DNA of 64,000 nucleotides from Streptomyces abikoensis (GTDB taxonomy: Bacteria; Actinomycetota; Actinomycetes; Streptomycetales; Streptomycetaceae): NCBI RefSeq assembly GCF_014648775.1, contig NZ_BMRT01000004.1, positions 682,001 to 746,000 on the forward strand, read 5' to 3'. Shown piece after piece: positions 44,856-52,072 of this stretch. The notes beneath the pieces are model-generated. The model was not told the DNA's origin and did no database searches. It worked only from the letters and a program-made list of their open reading frames with translations. Made by a program: the position numbers and the translations under genes. Positions within the stretch are counted from its first letter, which is position 1. The number at the start of each line of letters is the position of its first letter.

Positions 44856-45806
44856 TCAGGCCCAGAGCTGGCCGTGGAGGTTCTCGACGGCCTCTTCCGT
44901 GGTGGGGGCGGTGTAGACGCCCGTGGACAGGTACTTCCAGCCGCCGTCGGCGACGATGAAGACGATGTCGGCCCGCTCCCCCGCCCGTACGGCCTTCCGG
45001 GCGACGCCCAGCGCGGCGTGGAGGACCGCGCCGGTGGAGATGCCCGCGAAGATTCCCTCCTCGGTGAGGAGTTCGCGAGTGCGGCGGACGGCGTCCTCGG
45101 AGCCCACGGAGAACCGGGTGGTGAGGACGGAGGCGTCGTAGAGCTCGGGCACGAAGCCCTCGTCGAGATTGCGCAGGCCGTAGACGAGGTCGTCGTAGCG
45201 CGGCTCGGCGGCGACGACCGCCACGTCCGGCTTGTGCTCGCGCAGGTAGCGGCCGACGCCCATCAGGGTGCCGGTGGTGCCGAGCCCGGCGACGAAGTGG
45301 GTGATCTCGGGGAGGTCGGCGAGGATCTCGGGGCCGGTGGTCGCGTAGTGGGCGCCGGCGTTGTCGGGGTTGCCGTACTGGTAGAGCATCACCCAGTCGG
45401 GGTGCTGCTCGGCGAGCTCCTTGGCCATGCGCACGGCCGTGTTGGAGCCCCCGGCGGCGGGCGAGGGGATGATCTCGGCGCCCCACATGGCGAGCAGCGA
45501 GCGGCGCTCCTCGCTGGTGTTCTCCGGCATCACGCACACCATGCGGTAGCCCTTGAGCCTGGCCGCCATGGCGAGGGAGATGCCGGTGTTGCCGGAGGTG
45601 GGCTCGAGGATGACGCAGCCCGGGGTGAGCCGGCCGGCCTTCTCCGCCTGCTCGATCATGTGGAGGGCGGGGCGGTCCTTGACCGAGCCGGTGGGGTTGC
45701 GGTCCTCCAGCTTGGCCCAGACGCGGACGTCCTCGGCCGGGGACAGGCGCGGCAGGCGGACGAGCGGGGTATTGCCCACCGCGGCCAGGAGGCTGTCGTA
45801 GCGCAT
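44856..45806 (-). CDS. cysM: CysO-dependent cysteine synthase CysM
   Basis: 316 residues, PLP fold II. The PLP lysine is Lys43 in PTGSVKDRPA, the substrate loop is PTSGNTG, and GLGTTGTLMGVGRYL binds phosphate. It is third in a mec-cysO-cysM unit, as in Mycobacterium, where CysM adds the sulfur of CysO thiocarboxylate to O-phosphoserine. It therefore probably serves cysteine synthesis under oxidative or sulfide-poor conditions. Confidence 0.9.
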   Translation of the reverse strand: MRYDSLLAAVGNTPLVRLPRLSPAEDVRVWAKLEDRNPTGSVKDRPALHMIEQAEKAGRLTPGCVILEPTSGNTGISLAMAARLKGYRMVCVMPENTSEERRSLLAMWGAEIIPSPAAGGSNTAVRMAKELAEQHPDWVMLYQYGNPDNAGAHYATTGPEILADLPEITHFVAGLGTTGTLMGVGRYLREHKPDVAVVAAEPRYDDLVYGLRNLDEGFVPELYDASVLTTRFSVGSEDAVRRTRELLTEEGIFAGISTGAVLHAALGVARKAVRAGERADIVFIVADGGWKYLSTGVYTAPTTEEAVENLHGQLWA

Positions 45807-45823
45807 GCGGGACGCGCCGCCGA

Positions 45824-46105
45824 TCAGACCGCGCCGCCGGCCACGGCCGGGAGGATCGTCACGCTGTCGCCGTCGCCGAGCTCGGTGGCGATGCCGCCGA
45901 GGAAGCGGACGTCCTCGTCGTTGAGGTAGACGTTGACGAAGCGGCGGAGCTCGCCCTTGTCGTCGACGAGGCGCTCGCGGATGCCCGCGTGCCGGGTCTC
46001 GAGGTCCTTGAAGAGCTCGTCGAGCGTGGCGCCGCTGCCCTCGACGGCCTTCTGGCCGTCCGTGTAGGTGCGGAGGATGGTCGGGATGCGGACCTCGATG
46101 GCCAT
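45824..46105 (-). CDS. cysO: Sulfur carrier protein CysO (MoaD/ThiS)
   Basis: 93 residues of the ubiquitin-like ThiS/MoaD fold: VRIPTILRTYTDG, RFVNVYLNDEDVRFLGG and DSVTILPAVAGG. The active Gly-Gly is residues 90-91 but is followed by Ala92-Val93 before the stop. The tail must be cut to free the glycine carboxylate for thiocarboxylation. The Mec-like JAMM peptidase encoded just upstream is the obvious candidate. It is followed by cysM with an 18-bp gap. Confidence 0.92.
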   Translation of the reverse strand: MAIEVRIPTILRTYTDGQKAVEGSGATLDELFKDLETRHAGIRERLVDDKGELRRFVNVYLNDEDVRFLGGIATELGDGDSVTILPAVAGGAV

Positions 46106-46242
46106 GGGGTGCTCCTGTCGGAGTGCGGAGAGGTGCCTGGTTCCAGTGGGAGAACGGTGGGCGCATCGTATCGATTCCCCGTGCGCCAGCCGTATGTTCG
46201 TCCCGGTATGCGGGATGTGCCGTCTCGGGTCCCGGTACCCGC

Positions 46243-46665
46243 TCAGTACGCCGGGACGACCTTCACCTCCTCCTCGGTGACCTCGCCGTCGACGATGCGG
46301 AAGGAGCGGAACTGGAAGGGGCCGGAGCCGTCGGTGTCGGCGGTGGAGACGAGCACGTAGTGGGCGCCGGGCTCGTTGGCGTAGGAGATGTCGGTGCGGG
46401 AGGGGTAGGCCTCGGTCGCGGTGTGCGAGTGGTAGATGACGACCGGTTCCTCATCGCGGTCGTCCATCTCGCGGTAGAGCTTGAGCAGGTCGGTCGAGTC
46501 GAACTCGTAGAACGTGGGCGACCGGGCGGCGTTGAGCATGGGGATGAACCGCTCGGGCCGCCCGCCGCCCTCGGGACCCGCGACCACGCCGCACGCCTCG
46601 TCGGGGTGGTCGGCGCGGGCGTGCTCGACGATCCGGTCGTACAGGGCCTGGGTGATGGTCAGCAT
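46243..46665 (-). CDS. mec: JAMM/MPN+ metallopeptidase Mec
   Basis: 140 residues. The JAMM motif is complete: Glu23 in DEACGVV, then HSHTATEAYPSRTD with His79, His81, Ser89 and Asp92. In the CysO pathway Mec releases cysteine from the CysO-cysteine adduct, and it may also remove the CysO tail. The ATG at 46665 is used. A 137-bp gap separates it from cysO, longer than usual for one operon. Confidence 0.9.
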   Translation of the reverse strand: MLTITQALYDRIVEHARADHPDEACGVVAGPEGGGRPERFIPMLNAARSPTFYEFDSTDLLKLYREMDDRDEEPVVIYHSHTATEAYPSRTDISYANEPGAHYVLVSTADTDGSGPFQFRSFRIVDGEVTEEEVKVVPAY

Positions 46666-46686
46666 GCGCGTCAGGATAAGCACAGG

Positions 46687-46720
46687 ACAGGCCCCGTACC
46701 GAGGTCGGTACGGGGCCTGT
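46687..46720 (-). terminator. Terminator after the amino acid permease
   Basis: A 14-bp perfect stem (left arm ACAGGCCCCGTACC) around the loop GAGGTC, placed just after the permease stop and before mec on the minus strand. Confidence 0.82.
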
Positions 46721-46741
46721 TCCGGCAGAATTCACACTGGC

Positions 46742-48190
46742 TTACGCGGCCGGCGTGTAGTCCTTGCGCTCGAACGCCTTGGGGTTGCGCTTCTTGAGCA
46801 CGAGGTAGGACACCCACATGATCGCGGCCCAGCCGGGCGCGCAGTACAGCGAGATCCGCGCGTCCTTGTCGATGCCCATGAGCACGATCACCATGAAGAT
46901 GAAGGCCAGGGCGAACAGGCTGGTCCAGGGCGCGCCCGGGGCCTTGAGCTCGGACTGGGGCAGCTCGCCGCGGTCCGCCTTGCGGCGGTAGCGGAGCTGG
47001 GCGACGAGGATCATGATCCAGGCCCACATACCGGAGATGGTCGCGAAGGAGACGACGTAGTCGAACGCCTTGCCCGGCCACTGGTAGTTGATCCAGACGC
47101 CGATGAGCATCAGCGCGGCGGAGAAGGTCGTGCCGCGGAAGGGCAGGCCCTTCTTGGACAGCTGGCCGAAGAACTTCGGGCCCTGGCCGTTGAGGGACAG
47201 GTCGCGGAGCATGCGGCCGGTGGAGTACATGCCGGAGTTGCAGGACGACAGCGCCGCGGTGAGCACCACGAAGTTGACGATGCCGGCGCCGGCGGGCAGG
47301 CCGATCTTGGCGAAGGCGGCCACGAACGGGCTGACGCCCGGCATGAACTCGGTCCAGGGGACGATCGACAGGATGATGATGAGCGCGCCCAGGTAGAAGA
47401 CGGCGATGCGCCACGGCACGGTGTTGATGGCCTTGGGCAGGGTCTTCTTGGGGTCGGCGGCCTCGCCCGCCGTGACGCCGACGAGCTCGACGGCCAGGAA
47501 GGCGAACATCACGATCTGCAGGGTCATCAGCGTGCCGCCGATGCCCTTGGGGAAGAACCCGCCGTGGTTCCACAGGAGGTTGAAGGAAGCGGTGTCGCCG
47601 GCCTTGGAGAAGCCGAGGGTGATGACACCGACGCCGATCAGGATCATGCCGATGATGGCGGTGACCTTGACCATCGAGAACCAGAACTCCAGCTCACCGA
47701 AGAGCTTTACGGAGATCAGGTTGACGAAGTAGAGAATGACGGTGAAGACCAGCGCCGAAGCCCATTGGGGAATGCCCTTGTTCCAGTACTGGACATAGGC
47801 GGCGGCCGCTGTGACCTCGGTGATGCCGGTGACGACCCAGAAGAGCCAGTACGTCCAGCCGGTCACATAACCCCAGAAGGGGCCGAGGAACTCTCGGGCG
47901 TAGTCCGAGAAGGAGCCCGAGACCGGGCGGTACATGAGCAGCTCGCCGAGCGCTCGCATGATGAAGAAGATGACCAGGCCTGCGATGGCGTAGGCCAGGA
48001 TGAGGCTGGGTCCGGCCTTGGATATGGCCTTGCCCGCGCCGAGGAACAGCCCGGTGCCGATGGCGCCACCAATGGCGATCATCTGAATCTGTCGGTTGCC
48101 GAGTCCCCGCTCGTAACCTTCGGAAGCTTCCTGTCCGCTTCCTTCTCCGTCCCGCACTGCGGTGCGGTCGGCGACCTGCTCAGAGGTCAT
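46742..48190 (-). CDS. APC family amino acid permease
   Basis: 482 residues, 12 membrane helices, of the amino acid transporter (AAT) group. NRQIQMIAIGGAIGTGLFLG is the family start motif, and GKAISKAGPSLILAY and VAELVGV-like stretches follow. Substrate not determinable; proline, aromatic or basic amino acids are all possible. The 322-bp gap upstream (48191-48512) has no gene, but holds a terminator and an AT-rich palindrome. Confidence 0.9.
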   Translation of the reverse strand: MTSEQVADRTAVRDGEGSGQEASEGYERGLGNRQIQMIAIGGAIGTGLFLGAGKAISKAGPSLILAYAIAGLVIFFIMRALGELLMYRPVSGSFSDYAREFLGPFWGYVTGWTYWLFWVVTGITEVTAAAAYVQYWNKGIPQWASALVFTVILYFVNLISVKLFGELEFWFSMVKVTAIIGMILIGVGVITLGFSKAGDTASFNLLWNHGGFFPKGIGGTLMTLQIVMFAFLAVELVGVTAGEAADPKKTLPKAINTVPWRIAVFYLGALIIILSIVPWTEFMPGVSPFVAAFAKIGLPAGAGIVNFVVLTAALSSCNSGMYSTGRMLRDLSLNGQGPKFFGQLSKKGLPFRGTTFSAALMLIGVWINYQWPGKAFDYVVSFATISGMWAWIMILVAQLRYRRKADRGELPQSELKAPGAPWTSLFALAFIFMVIVLMGIDKDARISLYCAPGWAAIMWVSYLVLKKRNPKAFERKDYTPAA

Positions 48191-48401
48191 GGTGGTGCGC
48201 CTTTCTCCATACCGATCCGGTTGCTCCGGATCGGGTACCGATCCCCCCGGATGGAGTCCTGCTAGGTGCCGACGGTCGGCCGGCTCAGCGCCCCCGCCGT
48301 GACAGGGGTGGCGTCACGGAGGCAGGTCGGCAAGAAGTATCACGTCTAAAGGCGAGATCAATGTGTCTCTTGTGGCGCATGACACAAATAAATCAGGACA
48401 A

Positions 48402-48432
48402 AAGCAAAGACGGCGGCTTAATTGCCGCCGTC
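48402..48432 (-). terminator. Rho-independent terminator after DUF2017
   Basis: On the minus strand GACGGCGGC-AATTAA-GCCGCCGTC is followed by TTTGCTTTTG. This is one of the few terminators here with a clear T-rich tract. It ends the clpS-DUF2017 transcript. Confidence 0.9.
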
Positions 48433-48512
48433 ACAGTGACGTGATCGTTATTCGGAATTGAGCGTTCGGTTAGCGAACGTCCGAAGAGTACTCCGAATAC
48501 CGGAAAGTAACT

Positions 48513-49106
48513 TCACGAAGTGAGCGCCTCCACCAGCGTCTCCTGCAGTCCGCCGAGCCAGAGGTAGGCCATCACCATGGGCTTGCGCGGATCGCTGTCC
48601 GGCAGCCGGTAGAGGGCGTCGCCGTCGTCGTCGGCGGTGATCTCCAGCCGGGCCGCGATGGTCAGCCGGAGGTCGTTGAGCGTGCCCAGCCACTGCCGGC
48701 AGCCCTCGGCCTCCAGGCGCAACACGGCGCCCCCCTCGCCGCCGGGGCTGAGGGAGTCCAGGGAGCGGACGACGCCGAGGGCGTCCTGGCGCTTGCGTTC
48801 GCGAAGGTCGTTCTCGGTGTAGCGGCGGAATTCGGCCGCGTGGGCGCGCTCCTGCTGGTCCTGCTCGGCGCCGGGGGTGCCGTAGGCGTCCGGGAAGAGG
48901 CGGGCCAGGGCGGGGTCGGACGGCGGCTCGCTGGGGCCCTCGGCGAAGAGCCTGGCCAGCGGGTCGGCGGCCTCGGGGCCCTCCGCCTCGCCGGGGCCGA
49001 TCAGCTCCAGGAGCTGGACGGCCAGGCTGCGCAGGATGGAGATCTCGACCTCGTCCAGGGCGACGGCGGCCCCGCCGCCCGCGAGCGGCTCGAAGTGCCC
49101 CGCCAT
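48513..49106 (-). CDS. DUF2017 family protein
   Basis: 197 residues, cytoplasmic and mostly helical, with ALDEVEISILRSLAVQLLELI near the N-terminus and LYRLPDSDPRKPMVMAYLWLG near the C-terminus. It is conserved next to clpS across actinobacteria, with unknown function. Its ATG overlaps the clpS stop by one base (TGATG), so it is translationally coupled. Confidence 0.88.
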   Translation of the reverse strand: MAGHFEPLAGGGAAVALDEVEISILRSLAVQLLELIGPGEAEGPEAADPLARLFAEGPSEPPSDPALARLFPDAYGTPGAEQDQQERAHAAEFRRYTENDLRERKRQDALGVVRSLDSLSPGGEGGAVLRLEAEGCRQWLGTLNDLRLTIAARLEITADDDGDALYRLPDSDPRKPMVMAYLWLGGLQETLVEALTS

Positions 49107-49417
49107 CAACGGTCCTGGGAGAGGGTCGCCCAGAGCCCGTAGCCGTGCATCGCCTGCACGTCGCGCTCCATCTCCTCACGGCTGCCGCTGGAGACCGCGG
49201 CGCGGCCCTTGTGATGGACGTCGAGCATCAGCCGGTGCGCCTTGTCCTTGGGGTAGCCGAAGTAGGCCTGGAACACATATGTCACATAACTCATGAGGTT
49301 CACGGGGTCGTTATGAACCAGGGTCACCCAGGGGACGTCGGGGTCGGCCACAGCGAAGGGCGACTCGCCCGTTTCGGGTCGTTCGATCTCGACCGGTGCA
49401 ACACTCACGCTTCCCAT
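49106..49417 (-). CDS. clpS: ClpS adaptor
   Basis: 103 residues. WVTLVHNDPVNLMSYVTYVF and the C-terminal MLDVHHKGRAAVSSGSREEM are ClpS motifs. It brings N-degron substrates to ClpAP/ClpCP. The start at 49417 follows the known Streptomyces N-terminus MGSVSVAPVEIERP; an ATG at 49444 with GGGGGG upstream would add nine residues. It is divergent from pncB. Confidence 0.94.
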   Translation of the reverse strand: MGSVSVAPVEIERPETGESPFAVADPDVPWVTLVHNDPVNLMSYVTYVFQAYFGYPKDKAHRLMLDVHHKGRAAVSSGSREEMERDVQAMHGYGLWATLSQDR

Positions 49418-49549
49418 GCTGCCACTCGTCGTGTCCCCACGCATAAACGCCCCCCGTGCGGGACGCGCGAACGGCCCCCGTACGAACGGTTTCCTGAACG
49501 CCTTCCAGAAATCGTCACTCTGACGAGTACCGGGGTAGCATCTGATCCC

Positions 49550-50878
49550 ATGAACGCTGCGGACCTGAGGCTCCCGGTCGACGTCCCTTCGACGGCCCTC
49601 TTCACCGACCGGTACGAGCTCACGATGCTGCAGGGCGCGCTGCGGTCCGGCACGGCGCACCGGCGCTCGGTCTTCGAGGTCTTCACCCGCAGGCTCCCCG
49701 AGGGGCGGCGCTACGGCGTCGTGGCAGGCACCGGGCGGGTCCTGGACGCGGTGGAGAACTTCCGTTTCGACAGCGGTGTGCTGGACTTCCTCGCCGACCG
49801 GAAGATCGTCGACGAGGCCACCCTCGGCTGGCTGGCCGGTTACCGCTTCCGCGGCGACATCTGGGGCTACCCCGAGGGCGAGGTCTACTTCCCGGGCTCC
49901 CCGGTGATGCGGGTGGAGGGCACCTTCGCCGAGGCGGTGCTGCTGGAGACCGTGATCCTGTCCATCCTCAACCACGACTCCGCGGTCGCCGCCGCGGCCT
50001 CGCGGATGTCGGTGGCGGCGGGCGAGCGGCCGCTGATCGAGATGGGCGCGCGGCGCACCCACGAGCTGGCGGCCGTGGCGGCCGCGCGCGCCGCCTTCGT
50101 GGGCGGCTTCACCTCGACCTCGGACCTCGCGGCCGGCTTCCGCTACAACATCCCGACGGTGGGCACCAGCGCCCACGCGTTCACCCTGCTGCACGACAGC
50201 GAGCGCGACGCGTTCCGGGCGCAGGTGGACTCCCTGGGCGAGGGCACGACGCTGCTGGTGGACACCTATGACGTGGCCGAGGCCGTCGCCATGGCCGTGG
50301 AGATCGCGGGGCCGGGGCTGGGGGCCGTCCGGATCGACTCGGGCGACCTGCTGCTGCTCGCCCACCGGGTGCGCCGGCAGCTGGACGAGCTGGGCGCCCG
50401 GGACACGAAGATCATCGTGACCAGCGACCTGGACGAGTACGCCATCGCCTCGCTGGCCGCCGCGCCCGTGGACGCCTACGGGGTGGGCACCCAGCTGGTG
50501 ACCGGCAGCGGTCACCCGACGTGCTCGATGGTCTACAAGCTGGTCGCCCGGGCGGACGAGGACGGCGCGGACGCGCCGCTGCGGCCGGTGGCGAAGAAGT
50601 CGATGGGCGGCAAGGCGTCCGTCGGCGGCCGCAAGTGGGCCGCGCGCCGCCTCGACGCGTACGGGGTGGCGGAGGCCGAGGTCGTGGGCACCGGCGAGGT
50701 GCCGGCGGAGCTCGTGGAGCGGCAGCTGCTCGTCCCGCTCGTCCGGGGCGGCGAGACCGTCGCCAGGGAGCCCCTGAGCGCGGCGCGCGACCGGCACGCG
50801 GCGGCGCGCGCGGCGCTGCCGATGTCGGCGACGCAGCTGTCGCGCGGCGAGCCGGTGCTGCCCACGGAACACCCCTGA
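49550..50878 (+). CDS. pncB: Nicotinate phosphoribosyltransferase
   Basis: 442 residues. FTDRYELTMLQGAL is the start motif, with SAHAFTLLHD (catalytic His region), VDTYDV, RIDSGDLLLLAH and YGVGTQLVTG later. It makes nicotinate mononucleotide from nicotinate in NAD salvage. The nicotinamidase gene follows 108 bp downstream, so the two steps are linked. Confidence 0.95.
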   Translation: MNAADLRLPVDVPSTALFTDRYELTMLQGALRSGTAHRRSVFEVFTRRLPEGRRYGVVAGTGRVLDAVENFRFDSGVLDFLADRKIVDEATLGWLAGYRFRGDIWGYPEGEVYFPGSPVMRVEGTFAEAVLLETVILSILNHDSAVAAAASRMSVAAGERPLIEMGARRTHELAAVAAARAAFVGGFTSTSDLAAGFRYNIPTVGTSAHAFTLLHDSERDAFRAQVDSLGEGTTLLVDTYDVAEAVAMAVEIAGPGLGAVRIDSGDLLLLAHRVRRQLDELGARDTKIIVTSDLDEYAIASLAAAPVDAYGVGTQLVTGSGHPTCSMVYKLVARADEDGADAPLRPVAKKSMGGKASVGGRKWAARRLDAYGVAEAEVVGTGEVPAELVERQLLVPLVRGGETVAREPLSAARDRHAAARAALPMSATQLSRGEPVLPTEHP

Positions 50879-50986
50879 CCGGGCCTCCGAGTGCCCCTCC
50901 CATTAAGGAACCGGACTCACTACCCTCGGTCACATAAGGCTGATCCGTACAACCGGCCGAGGGCTCCTCGACAGAAGGATCCGCAC

Positions 50987-51580
50987 ATGACCCGTGCACT
51001 GATCATCGTCGACGTGCAGAACGACTTCTGCGAGGGCGGCAGCCTCGCGGTGGCCGGCGGCGCCGACGTGGCCGCGGCCATAACGGACCTGGTGGGCGAA
51101 GCCCCCGCTGGGTACGCGCACGTGGTCGCCTCGCGCGACATGCACATCGACCCGGGCTCCCACTTCTCGGACCGCCCGGACTTCGTCGACTCCTGGCCCC
51201 GGCACTGCGTCGCGGGCACCGAGGGCAGCGGTTTCCACCCCAACCTGGCGCCGGCGATCGCCTCGGGGGCGGTCCAGGCCGTCTTCGACAAGGGCGCCTA
51301 CGAGGCGGGCTACAGCGCCTTCCAGGGGGTCGACGAGAACGGCGCGGGGCTCGCGGACTGGCTGCGCGGACGCGGGATCACCGAGGTGGACGTCGTCGGC
51401 ATCGCCACCGACCACTGCGTACGGGCGACCGCGCTGGACGCCCGGCGGGAGGGGTTCGCCACGCGGGTGCTGCTGGACCTGACGGCGGGGGTCTCCCGGG
51501 AGACGACGGACCGCGCCCTGGAGGAGCTCCAGGACGCGGGCGTGGAGCTGAGCGGCAAGCCGGTGGTCCAGGGCGGCTGA
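50987..51580 (+). CDS. pncA: Nicotinamidase
   Basis: 197 residues of the isochorismatase-like family. The catalytic triad is Asp9 (DVQNDF), Lys102 (FDKGAY) and Cys144 (TDHCV). The metal site is Asp51, His53 and His59 in DMHIDPGSH. It converts nicotinamide to nicotinate, which PncB upstream uses. Homologues also activate pyrazinamide. Confidence 0.95.
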   Translation: MTRALIIVDVQNDFCEGGSLAVAGGADVAAAITDLVGEAPAGYAHVVASRDMHIDPGSHFSDRPDFVDSWPRHCVAGTEGSGFHPNLAPAIASGAVQAVFDKGAYEAGYSAFQGVDENGAGLADWLRGRGITEVDVVGIATDHCVRATALDARREGFATRVLLDLTAGVSRETTDRALEELQDAGVELSGKPVVQGG

Positions 51581-51588
51581 GCCGCCGC

Positions 51589-51605
51589 CCGGGGCTCCGC
51601 CCCGG
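51589..51605. terminator. Hairpin between pncA and a convergent gene
   Basis: CCGGGGC-TCC-GCCCCGG, seven-base arms with a three-base loop, in the 55-bp gap between two convergent stops. Confidence 0.6.
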
Positions 51606-51635
51606 ACGCCGACCCCTCAAAACCGGACGCCGGTC

Positions 51636-51971
51636 TCAGACGCCGGGGGAGCTCGATCGTGCCTTCATCAGCCGGGGGATCGGGTGCCAGGACTCCGTGT
51701 CGTCGTGGTCGACCGGCTGCCAGACCACTCCGTCGGGATGGTGGAGCACGGCCGTGATCTCGTCGGGGGTGGGCGGCTCGGTGTTGCCGCGCAGGTAGAC
51801 GGCCCGCAGGCCGAGGTTGCGGAGCCGGGTGAGCGCCCGCTGGCGGTTCACCGCGTGGACCAGCACCCGCACCCGGGTGTCCGGTGGGGCCCCGCCGCCG
51901 GGCGGGGCGGTCAGGGACAGGGCGACGACCACGCTGCCGTCGGGGAGCCGGGCGTATCCACCGCCTGCCAT
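51636..51971 (-). CDS. Conserved hypothetical protein
   Basis: 111 residues with no membrane segment. RVRVLVHAVNRQRALTRLRNL and a C-terminal VLHHPDGVVWQPVDHDD are notable. GAGAGG lies just before the ATG. No family recognised; it looks like a small cytoplasmic Streptomyces protein. Confidence 0.7.
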   Translation of the reverse strand: MAGGGYARLPDGSVVVALSLTAPPGGGAPPDTRVRVLVHAVNRQRALTRLRNLGLRAVYLRGNTEPPTPDEITAVLHHPDGVVWQPVDHDDTESWHPIPRLMKARSSSPGV

Positions 51972-52072
51972 CAGCCTCTCGTCTCCGTTGATAAGACCAT
52001 CATGAGAGGCATTCTCAAGCCGGACGGCCGCCGTCCGCCAGGGGACGACGGCCGCCGGTGGCTACCGCTGGG

